64,000 bases of DNA from Phytopseudomonas dryadis (GTDB lineage Bacteria > Pseudomonadota > Gammaproteobacteria > Pseudomonadales > Pseudomonadaceae). This document shows positions 18,331-29,155 of this stretch, in pieces. Position 1 is the stretch's first letter. Each line of letters starts with the position of its first letter. The DNA lies in the NCBI RefSeq assembly GCF_004327355.1, contig NZ_QJUM01000007.1:62001-126000 (forward strand), in the 5' to 3' direction. The position numbers were made by a program, and so were the translations under genes. The notes beneath the pieces are model-generated. The model was given only the letters and a program-made list of their open reading frames with translations. It was not told the origin of the DNA and searched no databases.

Positions 18331-18551
18331 GAAGCCGATAAGAGCGCTGAAGGCTGAAGGCTGGACGAAAAGCCAGGCTGCGGGGTAGAAGCCGATAAAG
18401 GCGCTAAAGGCTGAAGGCTGAACGAAAAAGCTTGACGGTGGCGAGGCCGACCACAACGCTGTCCAGCCTCCAGCCTCCAGCCTCCAGCCTCCAGCCTCCA
18501 GCCTCCAGCCTCCAGCCTCCAGCCTCCAGCCTCCAGCCTCCAGCCTCCAGC
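18331..18551. repeat. Hairpin repeat element ending in a heptamer tandem tract (CCAGCCT)n
   Basis: Two successive copies of GAAGCCGATAAGAGCGCT followed by GAAGGCTGAAGGCTG (from 18331 and 18388) lead into about twelve uninterrupted copies of a 7-base unit CCAGCCT from about 18463 to 18551. The purine-rich left part can pair with the pyrimidine-rich tract. The same composite occurs at 25292-25408. An open frame through the tract (GGWRLEA repeats) is an artefact of the 7-base period. Confidence 0.85.
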
Positions 18552-18554
18552 GAC

Positions 18555-18581
18555 AAAAAAGCCCGGCACATCGGCCGGGCT
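18555..18581 (-). terminator. Rho-independent terminator of dctPQM
   Basis: On the minus strand, GAGCCCGGC-CGATGT-GCCGGGC is followed by TTTTTT, about twenty bases after the dctM stop codon. Confidence 0.85.
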
Positions 18582-18600
18582 CGTTTTAACGCGAGAGTCG

Positions 18601-19884
18601 TCAGTTCATGCCCAGCCAGTTCGGCAGGCCCAGCGAAATGAACGGCACGTAGGTCACCAGGATCAGGAACGCCAGCATCACCAGCAGCCACGGCGACACC
18701 GCGCGCACCACGCGGGTCAGCGGCATGCCGGTGACCGCCGAGGTGACGAACAGGTTGAGCCCGGTCGGCGGCGTGATCAGGCCGATCTCCATGTTCACCA
18801 CCATGATGATGCCCAGGTGGATCGGGTCGATGCCCAGTTGCATGGCGATCGGGAACAGGATCGGCGCCAGGATCAGGATGATCGCCGACGGCTCCATGAA
18901 GGTACCGGCGACCAGCAGTACGATGTTCACCACGATCAGGAACTCGATCGGCGAAAAGCCCTGCTCCACCACCCAGGCGGTGATCGACTGCGGGATCTGC
19001 TCGGTGGTCAGCACGTGGGCGAAGAGCATGGCGTTGGCGATGATGAACATCAGCACCACGCTCAGCTTGCCGGCCTCGACGAACACCTTCGGGCACTCGC
19101 GAACGGTCATGTCCTTGTAGATGAAGATCGCCACGAAGGCCGCATACACCGCGGCCACCGCAGCGGCTTCGGTCGGGGTGAACATGCCCGAGTAGATGCC
19201 GCCGAGGATGATCACGATCAGCGCCAGGCCCCAGCCAGCCTTGCGCCCGGCTACCATGATCTCGGCCATCGACGCTCGCGGCAGCGACGGCATGTTCTTC
19301 ACCCGGGCGATGATGTAGATGGTGACCATCAGGAACACGCCCAGCAGCAGGCCCGGCACCACACCGGCCATGAACAGCTTGCCCACCGAGGTTTCGGTCG
19401 CGGTGGCGTAGACCACCATGACGATCGACGGCGGGATCAGGATACCCAGGGTACCGGCGTTACAGACGATGCCGGCGGCGAACTCCTTCTTGTAGCCCGA
19501 ACGCACCATGCCGGCGATGACGATCGAACCGACCGCCGCCACCGTGGCCGGCGACGAGCCGCTCAGTGCCGCGAACAGCATACAGGCCAGAATGGCCGCG
19601 ATAGCCAGGCCACCCTTGATATGACCGACGCAGGCGTTGGCGAAATCGATCAGGCGACGGGCCACGCCGCCACTGGTCATGAAGGCGCCGGAGAGCAGGA
19701 AGAACGGAATCGCCAGCAGCGTGTAGTGCTCGCTGGTCTCGAACAGCTTGATCGCCAGCGAACGCACCGAGTCGTTGCTGAAGAGCAGGATGGTCATGGC
19801 CCCGGACAAACCCAGGGAAATCGCCACCGGAATGCCGATGAACATCAGCGCGAACAGGGCGACGAACAGAAATGCGATGGTCAT
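18601..19884 (-). CDS. dctM: C4-dicarboxylate TRAP transporter large permease DctM
   Basis: A 427-residue inner-membrane protein with about twelve hydrophobic segments. Typical DctM sequences are GGVARRLIDFANACVGHIKGG and LSGSSPATVAAVGSIVIAGM. With DctQ and periplasmic DctP it imports succinate, fumarate or malate driven by a sodium gradient. Its start overlaps the dctQ stop by four bases. Confidence 0.95.
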   Translation of the reverse strand: MTIAFLFVALFALMFIGIPVAISLGLSGAMTILLFSNDSVRSLAIKLFETSEHYTLLAIPFFLLSGAFMTSGGVARRLIDFANACVGHIKGGLAIAAILACMLFAALSGSSPATVAAVGSIVIAGMVRSGYKKEFAAGIVCNAGTLGILIPPSIVMVVYATATETSVGKLFMAGVVPGLLLGVFLMVTIYIIARVKNMPSLPRASMAEIMVAGRKAGWGLALIVIILGGIYSGMFTPTEAAAVAAVYAAFVAIFIYKDMTVRECPKVFVEAGKLSVVLMFIIANAMLFAHVLTTEQIPQSITAWVVEQGFSPIEFLIVVNIVLLVAGTFMEPSAIILILAPILFPIAMQLGIDPIHLGIIMVVNMEIGLITPPTGLNLFVTSAVTGMPLTRVVRAVSPWLLVMLAFLILVTYVPFISLGLPNWLGMN

Positions 19885-20513
19885 CGTTTAGCCTCCGTTT
19901 CTTCGGCGAGTTTGATGGCGTCTTCGACTTCGCCGTGGCCACCAAAACCCAGTTGCTTGTTCTGAATCACACGCACCAGCACCTGGGCGAAACGCAGGAA
20001 CATCAGGGTGAAACCGATCGGCACGATGATCACGATGTGCCACTGCTGGACGCCGAAGCGATCCAGATCCTCGGCGCCGATACCGGCACGGAACAGAGTG
20101 GCGACCCACTGCTCGCTGGAGTAGGCCATCAGCACGCAGTAGGCCAGGCAGATGCTCAGGGCGAGGATCGCCACGGCCTTCTGCAGGGAGGGCTTGAACA
20201 TGCGCACCAGCAGATCGACGCCGATGTGTGCGCCGATACGTACGCCCCAGGCCAGACCGACGAAGATCAGCCAGCCGAACATGGCCTTGGTCAGGGCCAC
20301 GCTCCAGGTCATTTCCTGGGCGACGTAGAGGATGCCGTCGCCGATGCTGAACAGGGCATCGTTGGCGAAAGGCAGCGTATCGCCCAGGGAATAGAAAATT
20401 CCGTAGAGGTTGTTGAATATCACGTACGAGAAGGTGACCAGGGTCATGCCCGCAAGCAGGAATGCCACCATTACTTCCTCGAGCTGGTTCCAGACACGAG
20501 CGACAGCGTGCAT
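19881..20513 (-). CDS. dctQ: C4-dicarboxylate TRAP transporter small permease DctQ
   Basis: A 210-residue four-helix membrane protein with the DctQ pattern (MVAFLLAGMTLVTFSYVIFN, FVGLAWGVRIGAHIGVDLLV). The start at 20513 (MHAVARVWNQLEEV) is preferred over an upstream ATG because GGAG precedes it. It couples the binding protein to DctM. A 179-base gap separates it from dctP, usual where the binding protein is made in excess. Confidence 0.93.
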   Translation of the reverse strand: MHAVARVWNQLEEVMVAFLLAGMTLVTFSYVIFNNLYGIFYSLGDTLPFANDALFSIGDGILYVAQEMTWSVALTKAMFGWLIFVGLAWGVRIGAHIGVDLLVRMFKPSLQKAVAILALSICLAYCVLMAYSSEQWVATLFRAGIGAEDLDRFGVQQWHIVIIVPIGFTLMFLRFAQVLVRVIQNKQLGFGGHGEVEDAIKLAEETEAKR

Positions 20514-20692
20514 GGGATTATCTCCGTCAGTAGAGCGGTCGCGAAGCGACGAGTGGGACAGTGGCACCCAGGGCTCGGCAGCGAAGCTGCAGCCATGCGA
20601 TGAATGTCGTTATCGGTAAAGCGGGCGGCGGACTCCGCTCTGGAGTCGCCGCCAGATAGGCGCGGCCGGATGATCAGGCCGTTGGCCCGGCC

Positions 20693-21961
<1,269 letters not shown>

Positions 21962-22033
21962 TCAGCCGTGCCTTCGCCGGCTTTCACGAGGGCTTCAGGG
22001 AATGCGGGAAGCAATCGGCATAAATCCGCCTAT

Positions 22034-23419
22034 TCACTCGATATCGTCTGGCGAGCTTCCGCCAGCGTCGGCGAAGTTGAGGCCGTGCTTGCGCAGTTTG
22101 TCGTGCAGCGTCTTGCGTGGCACGCCGAGGGCCTCGGCCAGGCTGCGCAGGGAGTTGTGTGAGCGGGTCAGCTCGGCGGCGATCAGTGCCCGCTCGAAGG
22201 CTTCGACCTGCTCGCTGAGGCTGCCGCTCAGGGGCGCGCTGTGCAACTGGCTGTCGATGGAGAGTTCCAGGCCCAGATCCAGGCCCAGGGCGAAGCGTTC
22301 GCCGGCGTTCTGCAGTTCGCGCACGTTGCCCGGCCAGGGGTGACGCAGGAGCATGGCGCGCTGCCCCGGCTGCAGTTCGCGATCCGGCAGGCCGTGGCGG
22401 GCGCTGGCGGTGCTGGCGAAGTGCTGGAACAGCAGCAGAATGTCCTCGCCACGCTCGCGCAGCGGCGGAATGCGCAGCGGCGCGACGTTGAGGCGGTAGT
22501 ACAGGTCGGCGCGGAAACGGCCCTGGTCGGCCGCCATGCGCAGGTCTTCCTTGGTCGCGGCGATCACGCGGATGTCCAGCGGGATCAGCTGGTTGCCACC
22601 GAGCCGCTCGACCACCCGCTCCTGCAGCAGGCGCAGCAGCTTGACCTGTACCTCGAGGCTCATGCTCTCGATCTCGTCGAGGAACAGGGTGCCGCCGTTG
22701 GCGAACTCGAACTTGCCGATACGGCGTTTCTGCGCCCCGGTGAAGGCGCCGGGCTCGTGGCCGAACAGCTCGCTTTCGACCACCGACTCGGCCAGCGCAC
22801 CGGCGTTGATCGCCACGAACGGACCGTCGCGGCGGTGCGACAGGTCGTGCAGGGCGCGGGCCACCACTTCCTTGCCGGCGCCGGTTTCGCCGAGGATCAG
22901 CACGTCGGTGCTGATGCTGGCCAGGGCGCCGATCTGTTCGCGCAGGCGTTGCATGGCCGGTGACTGCCCGACCAGGCGCGCCGACAGTTGCTGGCGGTCG
23001 GCCAGGGCCAGGCGCAGGCTGCGGTTGTCCAGCACCAGGCGGCGCAGGGCGATGGCGCGGCGCACGCTTTCCAGCAGGTCTTCGCTGGCGAAGGGCTTTT
23101 CCAGGAAGTCGTAGGCGCCGGCGCGCATGGCCTGTACCGCCAGGGGCACGTCGCCGTGACCGGTGATCAGCAGCACGGGCAGCTCGGCGTCCTGTTCGTG
23201 CAGTTGCTGCAGCAGTTCCAGGCCATCGACGCCGGGCATGCGGATATCGCTGACCACCACGCCGGGCCAGTCCCGTTCGATGCGTCCGGCCAGGCCTTGG
23301 GCATCGGCCAGGGTGGCGACCTTCAGTCCCGCCAGGTCGAGGGTCTGGCTGAGGGCCTGGCGCAGGTGGGGGTCGTCGTCGATCAGCAGCACCTGAGTCC
23401 GGGCATCGATGGTGGTCAT
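22034..23419 (-). CDS. dctD: C4-dicarboxylate response regulator DctD (sigma-54 activator)
   Basis: A 461-residue NtrC-family regulator. The receiver domain has Asp58 as phosphoacceptor (VVVSDIRMPG). The AAA+ domain has Walker A GETGAGKE (177-184) and the sigma-54 contact loop GAFTGA (224-229). A Fis-type helix-turn-helix lies at the C-terminus (RSLAEALGVPRKTLHDKL). Its start overlaps the dctB stop by four bases. It activates dctPQM in response to external C4-dicarboxylates. Confidence 0.95.
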   Translation of the reverse strand: MTTIDARTQVLLIDDDPHLRQALSQTLDLAGLKVATLADAQGLAGRIERDWPGVVVSDIRMPGVDGLELLQQLHEQDAELPVLLITGHGDVPLAVQAMRAGAYDFLEKPFASEDLLESVRRAIALRRLVLDNRSLRLALADRQQLSARLVGQSPAMQRLREQIGALASISTDVLILGETGAGKEVVARALHDLSHRRDGPFVAINAGALAESVVESELFGHEPGAFTGAQKRRIGKFEFANGGTLFLDEIESMSLEVQVKLLRLLQERVVERLGGNQLIPLDIRVIAATKEDLRMAADQGRFRADLYYRLNVAPLRIPPLRERGEDILLLFQHFASTASARHGLPDRELQPGQRAMLLRHPWPGNVRELQNAGERFALGLDLGLELSIDSQLHSAPLSGSLSEQVEAFERALIAAELTRSHNSLRSLAEALGVPRKTLHDKLRKHGLNFADAGGSSPDDIE

Positions 23420-25233
23420 ACGGCAAAGTCCTCTGGCGGCTGGAAGTTGACGCCGTTTTCGGCGGTGCGCAGGCGCAGGATCAGGTGAGCGCCGCCGTCG
23501 GGGTGGTTGCTCAGCAGCAACTCGCCGCCGAGGGCGCGCATCAGGGTGTCGCAGATGGCCAGGCCCAGGCCCAGGCCCTGGGCGCTGGTCTTGGTGGTGA
23601 AGAACGGCTCGCGGGCATGGGCCAGGGCCGCCTCGGAGAAGCCAGGGCCATTGTCGCGCAGGTGCAGCTCGACCAGGTTGTCGCCGGTCTCGCTACTGAT
23701 CCAGATACGACGCGGCTGCGGGCGTTCGCCGAGGGCGTCGAGGGCATTGGCCAGCAGGTTGCTCAGCACCTGGCGCAGACGGGTTTCGCCCGCCTGTACC
23801 CAGAGGGTCGCGTCCGGCAGGTCGCGGATCAATTCCACGTCCATCGCCCGCCGGCGTTTGGCCAGCAGCGCCAGGGCGTCGTCGATGGCCGGCTGCAGGG
23901 CCACGCTCTCCGGCGCATGCCGGTCACGCCGGGCGAAGGCGCGCAGGTGGGCGATGATCGAGGCCATGCGCTCGGTGAGCTGGCTGATCAGTTTGAGGTT
24001 GGCGCGGGCGTCGAGGGTGCGCGCATGGTCGAGCAGCACGCCGGCGTTTTCGGCATAGCTGCGGATGGCCGCCAGGGGCTGGTTGAGTTCGTGGCTGATG
24101 CTCGCGCTCATGGTGCCCAGGGCCGAGAGCTTGCTGGCCTGCACCAGTTCGTCCTGGGCCCGTACCAGTTCCTGCTGGGCCTGTTCGCGCTCCAGCACTT
24201 CCTGTTTCAGGCGGCTGTTGAGGCGCTCCAGGTCCTGGGTGCGCTCCTGCACGCGCAGCTCCAGCTCCTGGCGTGCGCGGGTGTTGAGGGCGATGCGGTC
24301 GAGGTAGTGGCGGCGCCGCTGCATCAGCAGGCCGAGCAGCAGGATCAGGACCAGCACGGTGGCGCCGCCGATGGCCACCACCGTGCGTACGGAGCGGTCA
24401 AGGATCACGCGCGGGGCGAGGATGCTGACGCTCCAGCCGGTTTCCTCCAGTACCCGGCTCTGGGTCAGCCAGGCCTCGGCATTGAGCAGCAGGGGCGGCG
24501 GCGACTGGGTCGGGTAGGGTTGAATGGCGGCGATCGCGGCGCGCTCGGCCTTGTCCAGCGGACGGCTGGCGTGAAACCGCCAGTCCGGGCGCGAGGTGAG
24601 GATCACCACGCCGTTGGCATCGGTCACCAGCAATTGTTCCGGGGTGGTGCCCCATAGGCTTTCGGTGTGGTCGAGGTCGACCTTGATCACCAGTACGCCG
24701 ATCTTCTGCGCTTCGTCGTACACGGCGGCGGCGAAGTAGTAGCCGCGCTTGCCCGAGGTGGTGCCGAGCCCGAAGAAGCGCCCCAGGCGTCCGGCCAGGG
24801 CCTCCTGGAAGTAGGGGCGGAAGGCGAAGTTGCCTTGCACGAAGGTGTCCTGCTGATCCCAGTTGGAGGCGGCGAGGGTGACGCCGGCCGGGTTCATCAG
24901 GTAGATCACGTCGGCACCGGTCTGCTGGCGTACGCGTTTGAGCAGTTGGTTGGCCGTCAGCAGGGCCTGGGTGTCGCCCGGGTTGTCCAGCGCCGTACGC
25001 AGGCCCGGCAGGTCGCCGAGAATCTGCGGCAGCACTTCGTAGCGGCGCAGGGTGCCGAGCAGGTTGGCGACGTAGAGGTCGAGGGTCTGGCGGTTCTGCT
25101 CGGTCAGCTCGGCGCGGTAGTAACGCTCGGCCAGGTGCTGCAAGGGCCAGAGCAGCGGGATCAGCAGCAGGGCCAGTAACGCCAGGCTGCGCCAGCGGGG
25201 GCGTTTGGGCATCGTCGTGGGAATCGTGTTCAT
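23416..25233 (-). CDS. dctB: C4-dicarboxylate sensor histidine kinase DctB
   Basis: A 605-residue membrane sensor. One transmembrane helix lies near residues 14-32, a double-PDC/Cache periplasmic domain spans about 35-280, and a second helix spans about 284-304. A coiled-coil linker follows, with phosphoacceptor His381 in SASISHELNQPLAAI and an HATPase domain with NLLANALDAL and GLGLAICDTL. MNTIPTT (25233) is taken as the start; an ATG five codons earlier and MPKRPRW seven codons later are possible. Confidence 0.94.
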   Translation of the reverse strand: MNTIPTTMPKRPRWRSLALLALLLIPLLWPLQHLAERYYRAELTEQNRQTLDLYVANLLGTLRRYEVLPQILGDLPGLRTALDNPGDTQALLTANQLLKRVRQQTGADVIYLMNPAGVTLAASNWDQQDTFVQGNFAFRPYFQEALAGRLGRFFGLGTTSGKRGYYFAAAVYDEAQKIGVLVIKVDLDHTESLWGTTPEQLLVTDANGVVILTSRPDWRFHASRPLDKAERAAIAAIQPYPTQSPPPLLLNAEAWLTQSRVLEETGWSVSILAPRVILDRSVRTVVAIGGATVLVLILLLGLLMQRRRHYLDRIALNTRARQELELRVQERTQDLERLNSRLKQEVLEREQAQQELVRAQDELVQASKLSALGTMSASISHELNQPLAAIRSYAENAGVLLDHARTLDARANLKLISQLTERMASIIAHLRAFARRDRHAPESVALQPAIDDALALLAKRRRAMDVELIRDLPDATLWVQAGETRLRQVLSNLLANALDALGERPQPRRIWISSETGDNLVELHLRDNGPGFSEAALAHAREPFFTTKTSAQGLGLGLAICDTLMRALGGELLLSNHPDGGAHLILRLRTAENGVNFQPPEDFAV

Positions 25234-25291
25234 GGGAGACCCGGGCATTATGGGGGCAAAAGCCTGGGGCCGTTAACAGCGTTAAAGGCCA

Positions 25292-25408
25292 GGAGCCGAT
25301 AAGAGCGCTGGAGGCTGAAGGCTGGACGAAAAAGCTTGACGGGGCAGGGCCCGAGCAAAAACCTGTCCAGCCTCCAGCCTCCAGCCTCCAGCCTCCAGCC
25401 TCCAGCCT
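25292..25408. repeat. Hairpin repeat plus (CCAGCCT)n tract, second copy
   Basis: GAGCCGATAAGAGCGCTGGA, then GCTGAAGGCTGGACGAAAAA and about six tandem CCAGCCT units (25366-25408), match the composite at 18388-18551, including the intervening AAAAAGCTTGACGG. The tract runs into the rmlD stop codon on the minus strand. Confidence 0.8.
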
Positions 25409-26279
25409 AGTGTGAACTGCCCAGGCACTGCTCCAGACCCGCCTGCCAGTCTGGCAGGCGTACGCCCCATTGCCGCTCCAGGTGCGAGCCATCCAGGCGC
25501 GAGTTGAGTGGGCGGGGGGCCGGGGTCGGGTAGTCGCTGCTGGGAATGGGCGTCAACGCGGCGACCTGTTTGCCCTGGGCGCGCAGGTACGCGGCGATGG
25601 CTTCGGCGAAGCCGAACCAGGAGGTCTCGCCACGGGCGGTGAAATGGTACAGGCCCCAGGGGCCGGCCTGGCCGCTGCGCCAGCGCTGGATCAACTGGCC
25701 GCTGGCCGCGGCGATATCGCCGGCCCAAGTCGGGGCGCCGATCTGATCGGCGACCACCTTGAGTTCCTCGCGCTCCTGCAGCAGGCGCTGCATGGTCAGC
25801 AGGAAGTTGCGCCCGTGCAGGGAATACACCCAACTGGTGCGCAGGATCAGGTGCGCGCCGCCGACGGCGGCGATGGCCTGCTCGCCGGCCAGTTTGCTGC
25901 GGCCGTAGACGCTGAGCGGGTTGGGTGCGTCGTTCTCGACGTAGGCGCCGGCCTTGCTGCCGTCGAACACGTAGTCGGTGGAGTAGTGGATCAGCGGCAC
26001 GCCGAGGTCGGCGGCCTCTTCGGCCAATACGCCGGGGGCGCTGGCATTGATCGCGAAGGCCGCTGCGGGCTCGCTTTCGGCCAGATCGACGGCCGTATGG
26101 GCGGCGGCGTTGATGATCAGTTGCGGGCGGAGCTCGCGAATGCGCTGGCGGATATGCCGGGCCTCGCCCGCCAGATCCAGTCGTTCGCGGCCCAGCACCA
26201 GCAGCTCGAGCGGTGCGTCCAGGCTCGCCTGCAGTTCGCGGCTGACCTGGCCGTGCTGGCCGAGTAGCAGCACCTTCAT
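25407..26279 (-). CDS. rmlD: dTDP-4-dehydrorhamnose reductase RmlD
   Basis: A 290-residue short-chain dehydrogenase/reductase that carries out the last step of dTDP-L-rhamnose synthesis with NAD(P)H. It has a GxxGQVSREL nucleotide-binding start, STDYVFDGSKAGAYVENDAP and the YGRSKLAGEQ catalytic Tyr-x3-Lys. The product feeds O-antigen, LPS core or rhamnolipid. The start overlaps the rmlC stop by four bases. The stop codon abuts a tandem-repeat tract. Confidence 0.94.
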   Translation of the reverse strand: MKVLLLGQHGQVSRELQASLDAPLELLVLGRERLDLAGEARHIRQRIRELRPQLIINAAAHTAVDLAESEPAAAFAINASAPGVLAEEAADLGVPLIHYSTDYVFDGSKAGAYVENDAPNPLSVYGRSKLAGEQAIAAVGGAHLILRTSWVYSLHGRNFLLTMQRLLQEREELKVVADQIGAPTWAGDIAAASGQLIQRWRSGQAGPWGLYHFTARGETSWFGFAEAIAAYLRAQGKQVAALTPIPSSDYPTPAPRPLNSRLDGSHLERQWGVRLPDWQAGLEQCLGSSH

Positions 26280-26821
26280 GGGAATACCTGCGCCTGCTCG
26301 AGGCTCAGGCCCTGCTGATCCTTGCCGGAAAGCAGCGGCGTGCCCTGCAGCGGCCAGTCGATGGCCAGTTGCGGATCGTCCCAGCGGATGCAGCGCTCAT
26401 GGGCGGGGGCGTAATAATCGGTGGTCTTGTAGAGGAACTCGGCGAATTCGCTGAGCACCAGGAAACCATGGGCGAAGCCTTCCGGAATCCACATCTGGCG
26501 CCTGTTGTCGGCGGACAGGTGCACGCCGACCCACTGGCCGAAGGTGGGCGACCGGCGGCGCAGGTCCACGGCGACGTCGTAGACTTCGCCGGCAGTGACC
26601 CGCACCAGCTTGCCCTGGGCCTGCTGCACCTGGTAGTGCAGGCCGCGCAGCACGCCGCGCTGCGAGCGCGAGTGGTTGTCCTGGACGAAGTCGCGCTGCA
26701 GGCCGGTGGCCTCCTGGAAGGCGCGGGCGTTGAAGCTTTCGTAGAAGAAACCGCGATCGTCGCCGAACACCTTGGGTTCGAGGATGAACACGTCGGCCAG
26801 TGTGGTTTCGATGACTTGCAT
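26276..26821 (-). CDS. rmlC: dTDP-4-dehydrorhamnose 3,5-epimerase RmlC
   Basis: A 181-residue cupin epimerase. The catalytic His lies in VLRGLHYQ, and GFAHGFLVLSEFAEFLYKTT is the family signature. It converts dTDP-4-keto-6-deoxyglucose to the L-lyxo isomer. The start shares one base with the rmlA stop (TAATG). A much longer frame upstream is only the antisense-like reading of rmlA and rmlB. Confidence 0.94.
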   Translation of the reverse strand: MQVIETTLADVFILEPKVFGDDRGFFYESFNARAFQEATGLQRDFVQDNHSRSQRGVLRGLHYQVQQAQGKLVRVTAGEVYDVAVDLRRRSPTFGQWVGVHLSADNRRQMWIPEGFAHGFLVLSEFAEFLYKTTDYYAPAHERCIRWDDPQLAIDWPLQGTPLLSGKDQQGLSLEQAQVFP

Positions 26822-27690
26822 TACTTGTCCTCTGCCAGGCTGAACAGGTACTGGCCGTAGCCGGTCTTGCCGAAGGCCTTGGCCTGGGCGAGCAACCGAT
26901 CGCGATCGATCCAGCCCTGCTGGTAGGCGATCTCTTCCGGGCAGGCGACCTTCAGGCCCTGGCGATGTTCGATGGTCTGTACGTACTGCGAGGCTTCCAG
27001 CAGGCTGTCGTGGGTGCCGGTGTCGAGCCAGGCGAAGCCGCGGCCGAAACGTTCGACGCGCAGGTCGCCGCGCTGCAGGTAGGCGTTGTTGACGTCGGTG
27101 ATCTCCAGTTCGCCGCGCGGCGAGGGTTTGACCGCCTTGGCGATCTCGATCACGTCGTTGTCGTAGAAGTACAGCCCGGTGACCGCATAGTGGGAGCGCG
27201 GCTGTTCGGGCTTCTCCTCGATGGAGATGGCCTGGCCCTGTTCGTCGAACTCGACCACGCCGAAACGCGAGGGGTCCTTGACCCAGTAGCCGAACACCGT
27301 GGCGCCCTTGTCCGTCGCCGCGGCGCGCAGCAGTTTCTCGGTGAAGTGCTGGCCGTGGAAGATGTTGTCGCCGAGGATCAGGCACACCGAGTCGTCGCCG
27401 ATGAAGCGTTCGCCGATGACGAAGGCCCGCGCCAGGCCGTCTGGCGTCGGCTGTTCGGCATAGCTCAGCTGCAGGCCGAACTGGCTGCCGTCGCCGAGCA
27501 TCTTCTCGAATTGCGGCAGGTCGTGGGGCGTGGAGATGATCAGGATCTCGCGGATGCCGGCGAGCATCAGCACCGACAGCGGGTAGTAGATCATCGGTTT
27601 GTCGTAGATCGGCAGCAACTGCTTGGACACGCCCAGGGTGATCGGGTGCAGGCGGGTGCCGGAGCCGCCGGCGAGGATGATGCCTTTCAT
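26821..27690 (-). CDS. rmlA: Glucose-1-phosphate thymidylyltransferase RmlA
   Basis: A 289-residue nucleotidyltransferase that makes dTDP-glucose. It has the signature [18 protein letters not shown], the sugar-phosphate loop [17 protein letters not shown] and GDNIFHG. ATG 27690 has AGGAG upstream and overlaps the rmlB stop by four bases. Feedback inhibition by dTDP-rhamnose is known for the family. Confidence 0.95.
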   Translation of the reverse strand: MKGIILAGGSGTRLHPITLGVSKQLLPIYDKPMIYYPLSVLMLAGIREILIISTPHDLPQFEKMLGDGSQFGLQLSYAEQPTPDGLARAFVIGERFIGDDSVCLILGDNIFHGQHFTEKLLRAAATDKGATVFGYWVKDPSRFGVVEFDEQGQAISIEEKPEQPRSHYAVTGLYFYDNDVIEIAKAVKPSPRGELEITDVNNAYLQRGDLRVERFGRGFAWLDTGTHDSLLEASQYVQTIEHRQGLKVACPEEIAYQQGWIDRDRLLAQAKAFGKTGYGQYLFSLAEDK

Positions 27691-28754
27691 TGCCTGTGCT
27701 CCTGGGGCGCGCCCAGCCGTTCGCGCTGATAGCTGCCGTCCTGTACACGGCGGCACCAGTGCAGGTTGTCCAGGTACCAGCGCACGGTCTTGCGCAGGCC
27801 GCTGTCGAAGGTTTCCTCGGGGGTCCAGCCCAGCTCGCGTTCGATCTTGCCGGCGTCGATGGCGTAGCGCAGGTCGTGGCCAGGGCGATCGGTGACGAAG
27901 CTGATCTGTTCGCGGTAGGAGCCTGCCGCCCGCGGCTGCAATTCGTCGAGCAGGTCGCAGATGGCCTGCACCACGTCCAGGTTCTTCTGCTCGTTATGGC
28001 CGCCGATGTTGTAGGTCTCGCCGACCTGGCCACGGCTGACCACCTGCAGCAGGGCCCGGGCGTGATCCTCGACGAACAGCCAGTCGCGCACCTGCTGGCC
28101 GTTGCCGTACACCGGCAGCGGCTTGCCATCCAGGGCGTTGAGGATGACCAGGGGAATCAGCTTTTCCGGGAAGTGGTAGGGGCCGTAGTTGTTCGAGCAG
28201 TTGGTCAGCAGCACCGGCAGGCCGTAGGTGCGTTGCCAGGCGCGCACCAGGTGGTCGGATGCCGCCTTGCTCGCCGAGTAGGGCGAGCTGGGCGCATAGG
28301 GCGTCTGCTCGGTGAACAGCTCGTCGACGCCATGCAGGTCGCCGTATACCTCGTCGGTGGAAATATGGTGGAAGCGAAACGCCTGGCGACGCTGCTCGTC
28401 CAGGCCCAGCCAGTAGGCGCGGGTGGCCTCGAGCAGGGCATAGGTGCCGACGATGTTGGTCTGGATGAAGGCGGCCGGGCCGTCGATGGAGCGGTCGACG
28501 TGGGACTCGGCGGCCAGGTGCATGATGGCGTCGGGCTGGAAGCGCTGCAGGGCATCGGCCACGACCGGCTGATCGCCGATATCGGCCTGCAGGAAGCTGT
28601 AGCGCGGGTTGTCTTCGACCGACTGCAGCGACTCGAGATTGCCGGCGTAGGTCAGCTTGTCGAGGTTGAGCACTTGGTGCTCGGTGTCGTTCAGCAGGTG
28701 GCGAATCAGTGCCGAGCCGATAAAGCCCGCGCCGCCGGTAACCAGAATGCGCAT
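27687..28754 (-). CDS. rmlB: dTDP-glucose 4,6-dehydratase RmlB
   Basis: A 355-residue NAD-dependent extended SDR. It has [15 protein letters not shown], the active-site STDEVYGDL (Asp-Glu pair), [12 protein letters not shown] and [18 protein letters not shown]. It is the first gene of rmlBDAC, and the promoter should lie within 28755-28990. Confidence 0.95.
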   Translation of the reverse strand: MRILVTGGAGFIGSALIRHLLNDTEHQVLNLDKLTYAGNLESLQSVEDNPRYSFLQADIGDQPVVADALQRFQPDAIMHLAAESHVDRSIDGPAAFIQTNIVGTYALLEATRAYWLGLDEQRRQAFRFHHISTDEVYGDLHGVDELFTEQTPYAPSSPYSASKAASDHLVRAWQRTYGLPVLLTNCSNNYGPYHFPEKLIPLVILNALDGKPLPVYGNGQQVRDWLFVEDHARALLQVVSRGQVGETYNIGGHNEQKNLDVVQAICDLLDELQPRAAGSYREQISFVTDRPGHDLRYAIDAGKIERELGWTPEETFDSGLRKTVRWYLDNLHWCRRVQDGSYQRERLGAPQEHRQ

Positions 28755-28992
28755 GGAAGGGTAACCCTGTACGAAAAGGTGCCAAGTATGCCCGGCGCGC
28801 CTGGGCCCCGTACAGCCATAACCCCATCGGCTGTCAGCCGCTGCCAGGGGTGATGGGCGTCACCGCCAGGCAACCACCGCGTCGCCCGACCGTCGCCTGG
28901 CTTGCGGCCTGGGCTGCGGCCGGTGGGTTTCGCGCTTCGCTGGAGGCGTTGTGCCTATAAGGTTTTCTAGGAACTGGGAACGCCCGCCGCCC
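28755..28992. other. Gap upstream of rmlB without a gene
   Basis: I see no coding sequence. It should hold the rmlBDAC promoter, but no clear consensus can be assigned by eye. The remainder of the gap (28993-29135) is repeat sequence. Confidence 0.45.
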
Positions 28993-29135
28993 GTGTAGGA
29001 GCGTCGACCTCGGCGCGATACGCATGCGGTCATCCCGCAAAATCCGTGGTGTGACCGCTATTCGCTGCGAGGTCGCAGCGCCTACAGGGCCAGGGCAACC
29101 CGCCGTTTTGCGGGCCAAACGCTTGACTGACTGGC
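28993..29135. repeat. Composite REP-like palindrome plus AGGGCCAGGGC repeat
   Basis: 28993-29085 is the inverted form of the REP-like element (GTAGGAGCGTCGACCTCGGC). It continues without gap into the CGCCGTTTTGCGGGCC repeat (29085-29135). The same pairing is seen at 15941-16197 and 47520-47652. Confidence 0.7.
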
Positions 29136-29155
29136 ATCAGGCATTGTGCCGGGGT

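Noticed and set aside
18463..18551. Possible CRISPR-like array
   Set aside because: Units are contiguous heptamers without spacers and no cas genes are present.
18321..18569. Minus-strand frame coding WRLEAGG repeats
   Set aside because: It is produced by translating the 7-base tandem tract; no ribosome site and no non-repeat protein sequence.
26822..28129. N-terminal extension of rmlC into a 617-residue protein
   Set aside because: The extra sequence is the out-of-frame reading of rmlA and rmlB; the real start is ATG 26821.
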